Assembly: GCA_050115015.1 (NCBI GenBank)
Contig: JASFRI010000163.1
Span: 1-9,164 of the forward strand
Direction of reading: 5' to 3'
Length of the DNA stretch: 9,164 nt
Origin: JASFRI01 sp050115015
GTDB taxonomy: Bacteria > Acidobacteriota > Polarisedimenticolia > CBDVAL01
The notes beneath the pieces were generated by a model. The model made no database searches. It was not told where the DNA came from and saw only the letters and a program-made list of their open reading frames with translations. Shown piece by piece: positions 1 through 7,808 of the stretch. The translations under genes and the position numbers were made by a program. The stretch's first letter is position 1, and every line of letters starts with the position of its first letter.

Positions 1-783
1 GCCCGCCGCCACGGCCATCTCCCGGAAACGCCGGCGAGCCCCGGCCGCGGCCGTCCCCGCGAGGATCGCCAGCAGCGTCAGGGGGTCGGTCCGGAGGGAG
101 TTGCCGAGGTAGTGCACTCCCTGGGCCAGGAGCTCCAGGCGCGGGATGCCCGCGCCGAGCTTCGCGTACGCCGTGTTCGGCGCGGGGGCGCCGTAGTAGA
201 CGAGGGAGAACACCAGCCAGGCCAGCAGGGGACTGATCGCCAGGGCGGCCCGCCGGGCCCGGGGCCAGGAGGGGCCCCTGCCGAGCAGCAGGAGCGGCGG
301 CAGGCAGAGCAGCAGGAGGTCCGGCCGGCACAACGTCGCCAGCGCCGCGATGCCGGCGAGCGCCGGCAAAGGGTCCCCCTCCTCCCGGAAGAGCCTCCAC
401 AGGAAGATCGCGAGGAGGAGATGCGACAGGGGGTTCTCGAGGCCCGAGGTCGAGTAGTCGATGAACGCCTTGGAGCCCAGGAGAATGGCGCTCCCGGCGA
501 GGGCGCCGGGGACCGGCGCGATCCGGAAGAGGACGTGCACGGTGAGCAGCGTGAGGATCGCGGAGAGGACCAGGGTCGTGTAGTAGAGCTCCCCGGTCGC
601 GGGCCGGAGGATCGCCAGCAGCGCAAGCCACAGCGGATGCGTGTAGGCCTGCACGCGCTCCCCGACGTTGTAGACCGGGCCCCACCCGGCGAGGAGGTTG
701 TTCACGGTGCGGAACGTGATGTAGGCGTCATCGGAGAGCCAGGCGTTCTTCAGGAGGAGGAGAAGCAGGACCGAGAGAACCAG
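1..783 (-). CDS. GT-C family membrane glycosyltransferase (AftB/mannosyltransferase-like), partial, runs off left edge
   Basis: About 261 residues can be read without a stop from 783 down to 1. The protein is strongly hydrophobic. Likely membrane segments lie near residues 2-11, 67-87, 92-110, 122-136, 142-168 and 180-197. The first loop has the Asp-Asp pair (residues 18-19, SDDAYITFR) followed by GERVQAYTHPLW (41-52), and later CRPD (152-155) and PNTAYAK (202-208). These are the landmarks of polyprenyl-phosphate-sugar-dependent GT-C transferases of the AftB/ArnT-like kind, where a loop-1 Asp is the usual catalytic base. Such enzymes add a sugar to lipid or polysaccharide on the outer face of the membrane; the sugar and acceptor cannot be told here. 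The start is uncertain. No in-frame ATG, GTG or TTG lies between the first membrane segment and a GTG at 1044 deep inside the opposite gene, so CTG 783 is a placeholder. An ATG at 857 is out of frame. The family call is firm, the start is not. Confidence 0.8.
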   Translation of the reverse strand, partial: MVLSVLLLLLLKNAWLSDDAYITFRTVNNLLAGWGPVYNVGERVQAYTHPLWLALLAILRPATGELYYTTLVLSAILTLLTVHVLFRIAPVPGALAGSAILLGSKAFIDYSTSGLENPLSHLLLAIFLWRLFREEGDPLPALAGIAALATLCRPDLLLLCLPPLLLLGRGPSWPRARRAALAISPLLAWLVFSLVYYGAPAPNTAYAKLGAGIPRLELLAQGVHYLGNSLRTDPLTLLAILAGTAAAGARRRFREMAVAAG

Positions 784-804
784 GATCTGGAGGCCGCGTC
801 CCCG

Positions 805-833
805 TTGCGCCGGCCGGTGCGCCTGGGTAGGAT
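805..833 (+). promoter_or_regulatory. possible promoter of the dihydrouridine synthase gene
   Basis: TTGCGC (805-810), a 17-bp spacer, then TAGGAT (828-833) would start transcription near 840, about 15 bases before the ATG at 856. The -10 matches TATAAT at four of six bases and the -35 only at TTG. The call rests on position and spacing and is tentative. It would lie over the first codons of the opposite-strand glycosyltransferase gene. Confidence 0.3.
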
Positions 834-855
834 GCTCCCCTTTTCCGGAGTCAGC

Positions 856-1956
856 ATGGACGAGTCGGCGCGACGCGATCTGTTCCGGGGCCGGGTGATC
901 CTGGCGCCGATGACCAAGGGCTCGAACCTGCCGTTCCGCCGCCTGTGTCTGGAACAGGGGGCGCGCTTCGCGGTCGGCGAGATGGCGCTGTCGAAGCGCG
1001 TCGTCAAGGGCGCCTCGGGGGAGCTCGCGCTCCTCCGGCGTCACCCCGACGAGCCGGTGTTCGGAGTGCAGCTCTGCGGCCGCCATCCCGATCTGCTGCA
1101 GCGGGCCGCGGTCATCGCCCAGGAGCGCGGCGCGGACTTCGTCGACCTGAACCTCGGATGCCCGATCGAGACCGTGATCCGGCGCGGGGAGGGGGCGGCA
1201 CTCCTGACGCGCCCCCGCCGCGTCGGGCAGCTCGTGGCCGCCATGCGCAAGGTCCTCGACGTTGGCCTCACGGTGAAGCTGCGCACCGGCTGGAGCGAGG
1301 ACAAGCCCACCGCCCTGGCGGTGGCCCGGGAGGCCGAGGCGGAGGGGGCCGACGCCGTCGTGCTGCACGCCCGCAGCCGGACGCAGCGCTACCGCCGCCA
1401 GGCGGACTGGTCGCACGTGCGGGATCTGGTGGAGAACCTGTCGATCCCGGTCGTGGGCAACGGGGACATCTCCAACCCCGCGGACATGCGCGCCCGGATC
1501 GAGGAGACGGGATGTGCCTCCGTGATGATCGCGCGGGCGGCACTGATCAAGCCCTGGATCTTCCGGGAGATCGTCGAGAAGCGGGACCTTGCGCCGACCG
1601 CCGAGGAGCGCCTGGCCCTGCTGCGCCGCTACGTCGAGCTGGCCCGGGAGCATTTCGGGGAGGACGAGCGGGGGCTCGGGAAGGTGCGGTTCTTCCTGGA
1701 CTGGCACCTGGACTTCCTGTGCCGCTGGCTGCCCCCCCGTCCGGGTCTCGCCCCGTTCCAGCTCCAGGAGCGGCATCCCGGCTTCGAGCCCGCGGACGAG
1801 ACCGAGGCCCTGCTGGCGCGGTCGGACCGGCCGGGCCGGGACTACCTCGTGCGGCTGCTCGTGGACGGTCCCGAGGCCGCGGGCGCCGCGCCCCCGCTGC
1901 CGCCCGAGGGATGGGATCGCGGGGGGCGGGATCACCGAAACGAGGTCTCCGGCTGA
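856..1956 (+). CDS. tRNA-dihydrouridine synthase, Dus3-like
   Basis: A 366-residue FMN-dependent enzyme that reduces a uridine in tRNA to dihydrouridine using NADPH. The TIM-barrel motifs appear in order: ILAPMTKGSNLPFRR near residue 16, LNLGCPIETV near 100 with the catalytic Cys, TVKLRTGW, VVLHARSRTQRY, VVGNGDI and a phosphate-binding MIARAALIKPW. The C-terminal helical domain has FFLDWHLDFLCRWLP and RDYLVRLL. These details (NLPFRR, GEMA, VGxGCPI, SRxQRY, the FL-FLCR-P block) resemble the catalytic part of eukaryotic Dus3 more than E. coli DusA/B/C. The zinc-finger N-terminal region of eukaryotic Dus3 is absent. ATG 856 is chosen because GGAG (847-850) sits 5 bases upstream; ATG 832 is possible but lacks a site. 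The open frame continues far upstream, but that part is antisense to the glycosyltransferase. The target uridine cannot be read from sequence. Confidence 0.9.
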   Translation: MDESARRDLFRGRVILAPMTKGSNLPFRRLCLEQGARFAVGEMALSKRVVKGASGELALLRRHPDEPVFGVQLCGRHPDLLQRAAVIAQERGADFVDLNLGCPIETVIRRGEGAALLTRPRRVGQLVAAMRKVLDVGLTVKLRTGWSEDKPTALAVAREAEAEGADAVVLHARSRTQRYRRQADWSHVRDLVENLSIPVVGNGDISNPADMRARIEETGCASVMIARAALIKPWIFREIVEKRDLAPTAEERLALLRRYVELAREHFGEDERGLGKVRFFLDWHLDFLCRWLPPRPGLAPFQLQERHPGFEPADETEALLARSDRPGRDYLVRLLVDGPEAAGAAPPLPPEGWDRGGRDHRNEVSG

Positions 1957-1973
1957 GCGGCGGGCGGCTCAGC
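1952..1973. terminator. dyad spanning both convergent stop codons, possible bidirectional terminator
   Basis: GCTGAGC (1952-1958) and GCTCAGC (1967-1973) form a perfect 7-bp stem around an 8-base loop. The stop codon of the plus-strand gene (TGA 1954-1956) and that of egtB (complement of TCA 1969-1971) lie symmetrically in the two arms. There is no T-run on either side, so intrinsic termination would be weak. It may act with Rho or only as a 3'-end stabiliser. Confidence 0.4.
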
Positions 1974-3261
1974 GGGCGAGGCGGATCCCCCCGAACTGCC
2001 ACCGCATGTGGGGATAGAAGAAGTTGCGGTACGTGCGCCGGATGTGGGAGGCCGGCGTCACCACCGCGCCGCCGCGCATCACCATCTGGTTGCACATGAA
2101 CTTCCCGTTGTACTCCCCGAGGGCACCCTCCGGCGGCCGGTAGCCCGGATAGGGCCCGTACGCGGACCCGGTCCACTCCCACACGTCGCCGAACAGCTGC
2201 ACCGGGCTCCCATCGTCCGCCGGGGCCACCGGGGCCGGGTGCAGGCTCCCGCCTTCCAGGAAGTGACCCTCGCCGGGAGGGGACGTTGCCGCCGTCTCCC
2301 ACTCCGCCTCCTGTGGCAACCGTGCCCCCGCCCAGCGGGCGAACGCGTCCGCCTCGTAGTAGCTGACGTGAACCACCGGCTCCTCGCCGCGCACCGGCCG
2401 TGGCCCGTGAAGGGTGAGCAGCGACCAGGTCCCGTCCTCGTCACGTTCCCAGTAGAGGGGCGCTTCCCAGCCGTGCCGGTCCGCCACCTCCCAGCCGTCC
2501 GAGAGCCAGAGCTCCGGGCGCCGGTAGCCCCCGTCGGCCATGAACTCGAGGTACTCCCCGCAGGTCACGGGACGGTTCGCCAGCGAGAACGGCTGCACCA
2601 GGATCTCGTGCCGCGGGCGCTCGTTGTCGAAGGCGAACCCGTTCCCCTCGTGTCCGATCGCCACGCTGCCCCCGGGGAAGTCGCTCCAGGTCAGATCACC
2701 GGGGTCGGTGGCGGGAGGCTCCTCCAGCGGGCGGTAGGTCGGGCGCAGGGGGTTGCAGGAGAACAGGTGCTTGACGTCCATCAGGAGCAGCTCCTGGTGC
2801 TGCTGCTCGTGGTTGAGGCCCACCTCGAGGGCGGAGAGGGCCTTCTCCGGGAGCGTGCCGTCGCGCAGCGGCCGTTCCATCCGCCGGTCCACGTCCGACC
2901 GGTACTGCCGGACGCGGTCCAGACCGGGCCGTGAGAGCATTCCCCTCCGGGGTCGGGGGTGCTGCTCGCCGACGGTGTTGTAGTAGGAGTTGAAGAGCAC
3001 CCGGAACGATGCATCGAACGGCCGGAACCCGGCCTCCGTCGACTCCAGGATCATCGTCTCGAAGAACCAGGTCGTGTGGCCCAGGTGCCACTTCGCGGGG
3101 CTCATGTCGGGCATCGACTGGATCGCGCAGTCCTCCGCGGACAGCGGGTCGATCAGCCACTCGGTGGTGGACCGGATGGCCCGATAGCGGGCCAGGGGGC
3201 TCGCGTCGGGCTCCACCTGCTGGGGCGGGGCCTGTGCCGCTTTCTGGGGAGATCCTCGCAT
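1969..3261 (-). CDS. egtB: EgtB-type hercynine sulfoxide synthase (ergothioneine biosynthesis)
   Basis: A 430-residue cytosolic non-haem iron enzyme. It joins the sulfur of a thiol donor (gamma-glutamylcysteine or cysteine) to trimethyl-histidine with O2, giving the sulfoxide precursor of ergothioneine. An N-terminal DinB-like domain carries the expected iron ligands: His62 in WHLGHTTWFFE and His151/His155 in NHEQQHQE. The C-terminal formylglycine-generating-enzyme-like domain has VSYYEADAFARWAGARLP (299-316), LFGDVWEW (356-363), MRGG (395-398) and RNFFYP (412-417). Tyr93-Tyr94 (FNSYYNTVGEQ) sit where I recall the Chloracidobacterium (type IV, cysteine-using) EgtB has its active-site tyrosines, so that subtype is likely. 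ATG 3261 has a full GGAGGT (3270-3265) 3 bases upstream. The first ~20 residues are Ala/Pro/Gln-rich. The methyltransferase egtD, a usual neighbour, is not in the window. OvoA is less likely, since it is usually longer and has a fused methyltransferase domain. Confidence 0.93.
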   Translation of the reverse strand: MRGSPQKAAQAPPQQVEPDASPLARYRAIRSTTEWLIDPLSAEDCAIQSMPDMSPAKWHLGHTTWFFETMILESTEAGFRPFDASFRVLFNSYYNTVGEQHPRPRRGMLSRPGLDRVRQYRSDVDRRMERPLRDGTLPEKALSALEVGLNHEQQHQELLLMDVKHLFSCNPLRPTYRPLEEPPATDPGDLTWSDFPGGSVAIGHEGNGFAFDNERPRHEILVQPFSLANRPVTCGEYLEFMADGGYRRPELWLSDGWEVADRHGWEAPLYWERDEDGTWSLLTLHGPRPVRGEEPVVHVSYYEADAFARWAGARLPQEAEWETAATSPPGEGHFLEGGSLHPAPVAPADDGSPVQLFGDVWEWTGSAYGPYPGYRPPEGALGEYNGKFMCNQMVMRGGAVVTPASHIRRTYRNFFYPHMRWQFGGIRLAR

Positions 3262-3286
3262 GACACCTCCGGGGAAAGTGGGGCCA

Positions 3287-3302
3287 GGATCCTATCGGAT
3301 CC
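3287..3302. promoter_or_regulatory. GGATCC-N4-GGATCC dyad upstream of egtB, possible operator/-10 region
   Basis: GGATCC (3287-3292), tatc, GGATCC (3297-3302) form a symmetric element 25 bp upstream of the egtB ATG and just upstream of its ribosome binding site. On the minus strand the centre reads TAGGAT (3294-3289), a four-of-six match to a -10 box placed to give a leader of about 20 bases. No convincing -35 box lies at the right distance. The rest of the 204-bp gap (3262-3465) is GC-rich with no gene I can support. Confidence 0.3.
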
Positions 3303-3465
3303 CCGGAGGGATTGCTTGCTGGCCCGATTCCCAGGCACGGTAGCACCCGGCCGCCGCTGCATCCGCGCCGGCTTCATCCCGGGCCGCGAGCGGGGGCCGC
3401 GGGGCCCTGCGCCGCGGTCGCGCGCCTTGCCGGCGCGGCGTGACCAAATCCGTGGGCCGGGCGTC

Positions 3466-4116
3466 TCAGGTCCCGGCGGGGGCGGCGGCCGGCTCGGGGG
3501 TGTCGGGCTGGGCCGTCGGGTTCTTCTGGGCGCCGGCGAACAGCGCCTTGACCTCGACGACGGTCTTCAGGTAGTCGGCGTTCTCCAGCACCGGCTCGAA
3601 CGCCATGGGCGGAAGCTCCTCCTCCTGCAGGGTGATCCAGGGCCCTGGGGCGTCGTATTCCCGCCGATGCGGGATCTCCAGCGGCGGGTCGATCCGCTGC
3701 ACCTTGCAGATCGAGACCCAGGCGGGGTCCTTCGGGTTCCAGCGCACCTGTTCGCGGAAGACCGCCTCGGTCCAGATGTGGTACGGCGCCATTCCGTCGA
3801 CCTGGGCACCCTCCATCACCATCACGGCCTCGGTTACCAGCGCGCGGTACCGGATGGGGATCACCTTGCCGTCGGCTCCGGGCGCCTCCTCGAGATAGGA
3901 CGCGAACTCCGGCCGGACGCTCCCCTTACCGGCGTCGGCGAGGTCGGGCATCAGGAAGAACTCCAGGTGCCTTAGGAGGAAACGCGCCTCCTGGTCGGGT
4001 CGCTCCGCGCCGACGCGGCTCACCAGCAGGAAGTGCTTGCCTTCCCCCATCGCGCGGATCACGGCAGGGGAGACCTTCCGGGCGGTCCTGAGGGTCGTCT
4101 TGCTTCGCAGGGGCAT
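3466..4116 (-). CDS. unrecognised 216-residue protein, second gene of the thiC unit
   Basis: I do not recognise the family. The protein has a basic N-terminus (MPLRSKTTLRTARK), no signal peptide and no clear membrane segment. Its globular body (about 15-195) contains HFLLVSRVGAERPDQEARF and HLEFFLMPDL near 28-58, a hydrophobic strand-like stretch ALVTEAVMVMEGAQV (92-106), then YHIWTEAVFREQVRWNPKDPAWVSICKVQ (112-140). It ends in a Pro/Ala-rich tail from about 197. It has a single Cys (137), which argues against metal-cluster or disulfide chemistry by Cys. ATG 4116 follows a GGAGG (4125-4121) by 4 bases and lies only 13 bp past the thiC stop, so the two are probably co-transcribed and perhaps translationally coupled. 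A thiamine link is suggested only by position. Codon use resembles its neighbours, so it is probably a real gene. Confidence 0.75.
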   Translation of the reverse strand: MPLRSKTTLRTARKVSPAVIRAMGEGKHFLLVSRVGAERPDQEARFLLRHLEFFLMPDLADAGKGSVRPEFASYLEEAPGADGKVIPIRYRALVTEAVMVMEGAQVDGMAPYHIWTEAVFREQVRWNPKDPAWVSICKVQRIDPPLEIPHRREYDAPGPWITLQEEELPPMAFEPVLENADYLKTVVEVKALFAGAQKNPTAQPDTPEPAAAPAGT

Positions 4117-4129
4117 GGGGCCTCCGGGC

Positions 4130-5509
4130 TCAGGATGTGGGCTGGCCCGCGGTGGCCGGCTCCGTTTCCTCGTCGGTCTCTCGCTCGGGGAGGAAGGTCG
4201 CCGGATCGTTCACGCGGTAGCTCGTCTGCATCGGGCAGAACTTCGGGCCGCACATCGAACAGAACTCCGCCGACTTGAACACCTCGTGCGGCAGCGTCTC
4301 GTCGTGCATCCGGCGGGCGGCCTCCGGGTCGAGGGAGAGCTCGAACTGGCGCTGCCAGTCGAAGCCGAACCGTGCCCGGGACAGCTCGTCGTCCCGGTCC
4401 CGCGCACCGGGACGCCCCCGGGCCACGTCGGCGGCGTGAGCGGCGATCTTGTAGGCGATCACCCCCTGGCGCACGTCCTCGGCGTCCGGGAGGCCGAGGT
4501 GCTCCTTCGGGGTCACGTAGCACAGGAAGGACGCGCCCGCGAAGCCCGCCATGGTGGCGCCGATGGCGGAGGTGATGTGATCGTAGCCGGGCGCGATGTC
4601 GGTGACCAGCGGGCCCAGGACGTAGAACGGCGCGCCGTGACAGACCTCCTGCTGGCGCCGGACGTTCTCCGCGATCTGGTTGAACGGCACGTGTCCCGGT
4701 CCCTCGATCATCACCTGGACGTCCGCCTCCCATGCCTTCAGGGTCAGCTCACCCAGGGTGTCGAGCTCCGCGAACTGCGCCTCGTCCGACGCGTCGTGCA
4801 GGCATCCGGGCCGCAGGCCGTCCCCCAGGGACAGCGTCACGTCGTGGGCGCGGCAGATCTCCAGGACCTCGTCCCAGTGGGTGTAGAGGGGGTTCTCCTC
4901 CCGGCGGTCCATGCACCACTTCGCCATCAGGCCGCCGCCCCGGCTGACGATCCCGGTGATCCTGCCGCGGACCTTGGACAGGTGGCCGATGAGGATCCCG
5001 GCATGCAGCGTCATGTAGTCGACACCCTGCCGGGCCTGGTGGTCGATCTGGTCCAGGATCTGCTGCGGCGTCAGCTCCGAGACGTCCTTGACGTCCTCCA
5101 CCGCCTGGTAGATCGGCACGGTGCCGATGGGCACCGGGCTGGCCTCCAGGATGGCCGCACGGATGCCGTCGATGTCCCCGCCGGTGGACAGGTCCATGCA
5201 GGCATCGGCGCCGTGATGGACCGCGAGGTGCAGCTTCTCGAGTTCCTGGGAGGCGTCCGACGTGACCGCGGACGTGCCGATGTTGGCGTTGATCTTCGCG
5301 CGCAGGGCGATGCCGATCCCCATCGGGATCAGGCTCTGGTGGTGGATGTTGGCGGGGATCACGAGCCGGCCGGCGGCCACCTCGCGGCGGATGGCCTCGG
5401 CCTCGAGCCCCTCCCTGCGGGCGACAACCTGCATGGCGTCGGTGATCTCCCCCCTGCGGGCGTGGTGCATCTGGGTTCTGCAGGCCTCGTGGCGGCAACC
5501 GGAGGTCAT
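4130..5509 (-). CDS. thiC: phosphomethylpyrimidine synthase ThiC
   Basis: A 459-residue cytosolic iron-sulfur enzyme. It rearranges aminoimidazole ribotide, with SAM-derived radical chemistry, to hydroxymethylpyrimidine phosphate, the pyrimidine half of thiamine. Diagnostic stretches run the full length: RRGEITDAM near the start, VIPANIHH, INANIGTS, MDLSTGGDID, VPIYQA, DYMTLHAGI, SRGGG, SLGDGLRPGC, VMIEGPGHVP, LGPLVTDIAPGYDHITSAIG, and the C-terminal CSMCGPKFC (Cys417, 420, 425) that binds the 4Fe-4S cluster. This is the short ThiC form; the extra N-terminal domain of the ~630-residue E. coli type is missing. ATG 5509 is preferred for an AAGGAG (5524-5519) 9 bases upstream; an in-frame GTG at 5572 has no such site and overlaps an opposite promoter. 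About 13 residues precede the usual short-form start. It is the first gene of a likely unit with the 216-residue gene, expressed from a promoter at 5675-5646. Confidence 0.97.
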   Translation of the reverse strand: MTSGCRHEACRTQMHHARRGEITDAMQVVARREGLEAEAIRREVAAGRLVIPANIHHQSLIPMGIGIALRAKINANIGTSAVTSDASQELEKLHLAVHHGADACMDLSTGGDIDGIRAAILEASPVPIGTVPIYQAVEDVKDVSELTPQQILDQIDHQARQGVDYMTLHAGILIGHLSKVRGRITGIVSRGGGLMAKWCMDRREENPLYTHWDEVLEICRAHDVTLSLGDGLRPGCLHDASDEAQFAELDTLGELTLKAWEADVQVMIEGPGHVPFNQIAENVRRQQEVCHGAPFYVLGPLVTDIAPGYDHITSAIGATMAGFAGASFLCYVTPKEHLGLPDAEDVRQGVIAYKIAAHAADVARGRPGARDRDDELSRARFGFDWQRQFELSLDPEAARRMHDETLPHEVFKSAEFCSMCGPKFCPMQTSYRVNDPATFLPERETDEETEPATAGQPTS

Positions 5510-5557
5510 GCTCGAGCGCTCCTTCCCTCTGAAAATGCGCGTGGTTGCGGGCGTCCT

Positions 5558-5582
5558 CGTCACCCTTGACACCCGGGTGACG
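5558..5582. promoter_or_regulatory. 8-bp-arm dyad enclosing the -35 box of the plus-strand promoter
   Basis: CGTCACCC (5558-5565) and GGGTGACG (5575-5582) are perfect inverted copies around 9 bases that begin with TTGACA, the -35 element of the radical SAM promoter. As DNA this is well placed to be a repressor operator. As RNA it would be a hairpin in the thiC leader about 50 bases before the thiC start. Which applies cannot be told from sequence alone. Confidence 0.5.
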
Positions 5583-5595
5583 GATTTGTCATAGT
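5566..5595 (+). promoter_or_regulatory. sigma70-type promoter for the radical SAM gene
   Basis: A perfect TTGACA (5566-5571), an 18-bp spacer and CATAGT (5590-5595, four of six) are the best plus-strand promoter match near the gene. Transcription would start near 5602, giving a leader of about 100 bases before ATG 5705. The region is less GC-rich than its surroundings, as expected for a promoter. Confidence 0.6.
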
Positions 5596-5645
5596 GCCCC
5601 CGGTCTGTTCGGGCGGAAGTCCGATGGGCTCAGTCACATATGCAG

Positions 5646-5675
5646 ATCATAGAGCAGGCCCTTCGAGCTTGTAAA
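5646..5675 (-). promoter_or_regulatory. sigma70-type promoter for thiC
   Basis: Read on the minus strand: TTTACA (5675-5670, five of six), an 18-bp spacer, TATGAT (5651-5646, five of six). The start would be near 5639, giving thiC a leader of about 130 bases. The promoter points left across the plus-strand promoter at 5566-5595, so the two transcripts would share roughly 37 bp (5602-5639) in antisense. I looked for the conserved TPP riboswitch blocks in the leader and did not see them. Confidence 0.6.
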
Positions 5676-5681
5676 GGGCCT
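5656..5681. promoter_or_regulatory. 8-bp-arm dyad enclosing the -35 box of the thiC promoter
   Basis: AGGCCCTT (5656-5663) and AAGGGCCT (5674-5681) are perfect inverted copies with a 10-base loop. The right side covers the TTTACA -35 of the thiC promoter. In the plus-strand mRNA it forms a hairpin 11 bases before the AAGGAG (5693-5698) of the radical SAM gene. It may be an operator for thiC, an RNA control hairpin for the divergent gene, or both. Confidence 0.5.
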
Positions 5682-5704
5682 CCCGAATTCGCAAGGAGTC
5701 GTCC

Positions 5705-7723
<2,019 letters not shown>

Positions 7724-7750
7724 CCGGCGCGCGGAACACGAACGAAGGCC

Positions 7751-7782
7751 AGGCCGTGCCTCCGGGCACGGCCTTTTTTTTT
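7751..7782 (+). terminator. rho-independent terminator of the radical SAM gene
   Basis: GGCCGTGCC (7752-7760), loop TCCG, GGCACGGCC (7765-7773), then nine T (7774-7782). A further A-T pair (7751/7774) extends the 9-bp stem. It lies 27 bp past the radical SAM stop, 26 bp before the start codon of the next gene and 15 bp before that gene's GGAGGT, so that gene depends on read-through or an unseen promoter. Confidence 0.93.
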
Positions 7783-7808
7783 CTCCCGAGAAGCCCCGGA
7801 GGTGTCCC

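Noticed and set aside
112..855. Long upstream extension of the dus reading frame (open from 112)
   Set aside because: It is antisense to the clearly real glycosyltransferase, reads as low-complexity Arg/Gly/Glu protein, and the Dus motifs with a ribosome binding site begin at 856.
945..2099. 384-residue open frame on the plus strand inside dus
   Set aside because: Arg/Gly/Pro/Ala-rich and out of frame with the motif-bearing dihydrouridine synthase.
2008..2934. 308-residue open frame on the plus strand
   Set aside because: Antisense shadow of egtB.
4037..5569. 510-residue open frame on the plus strand
   Set aside because: Antisense shadow of thiC with the same compositional cause and no motif.
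5510..5704. TPP riboswitch for thiC
   Set aside because: AGGGAAGGAGCG near 5527-5516 recalls the end of the thi box, but the other conserved blocks are missing and this is explained as the ribosome binding site.
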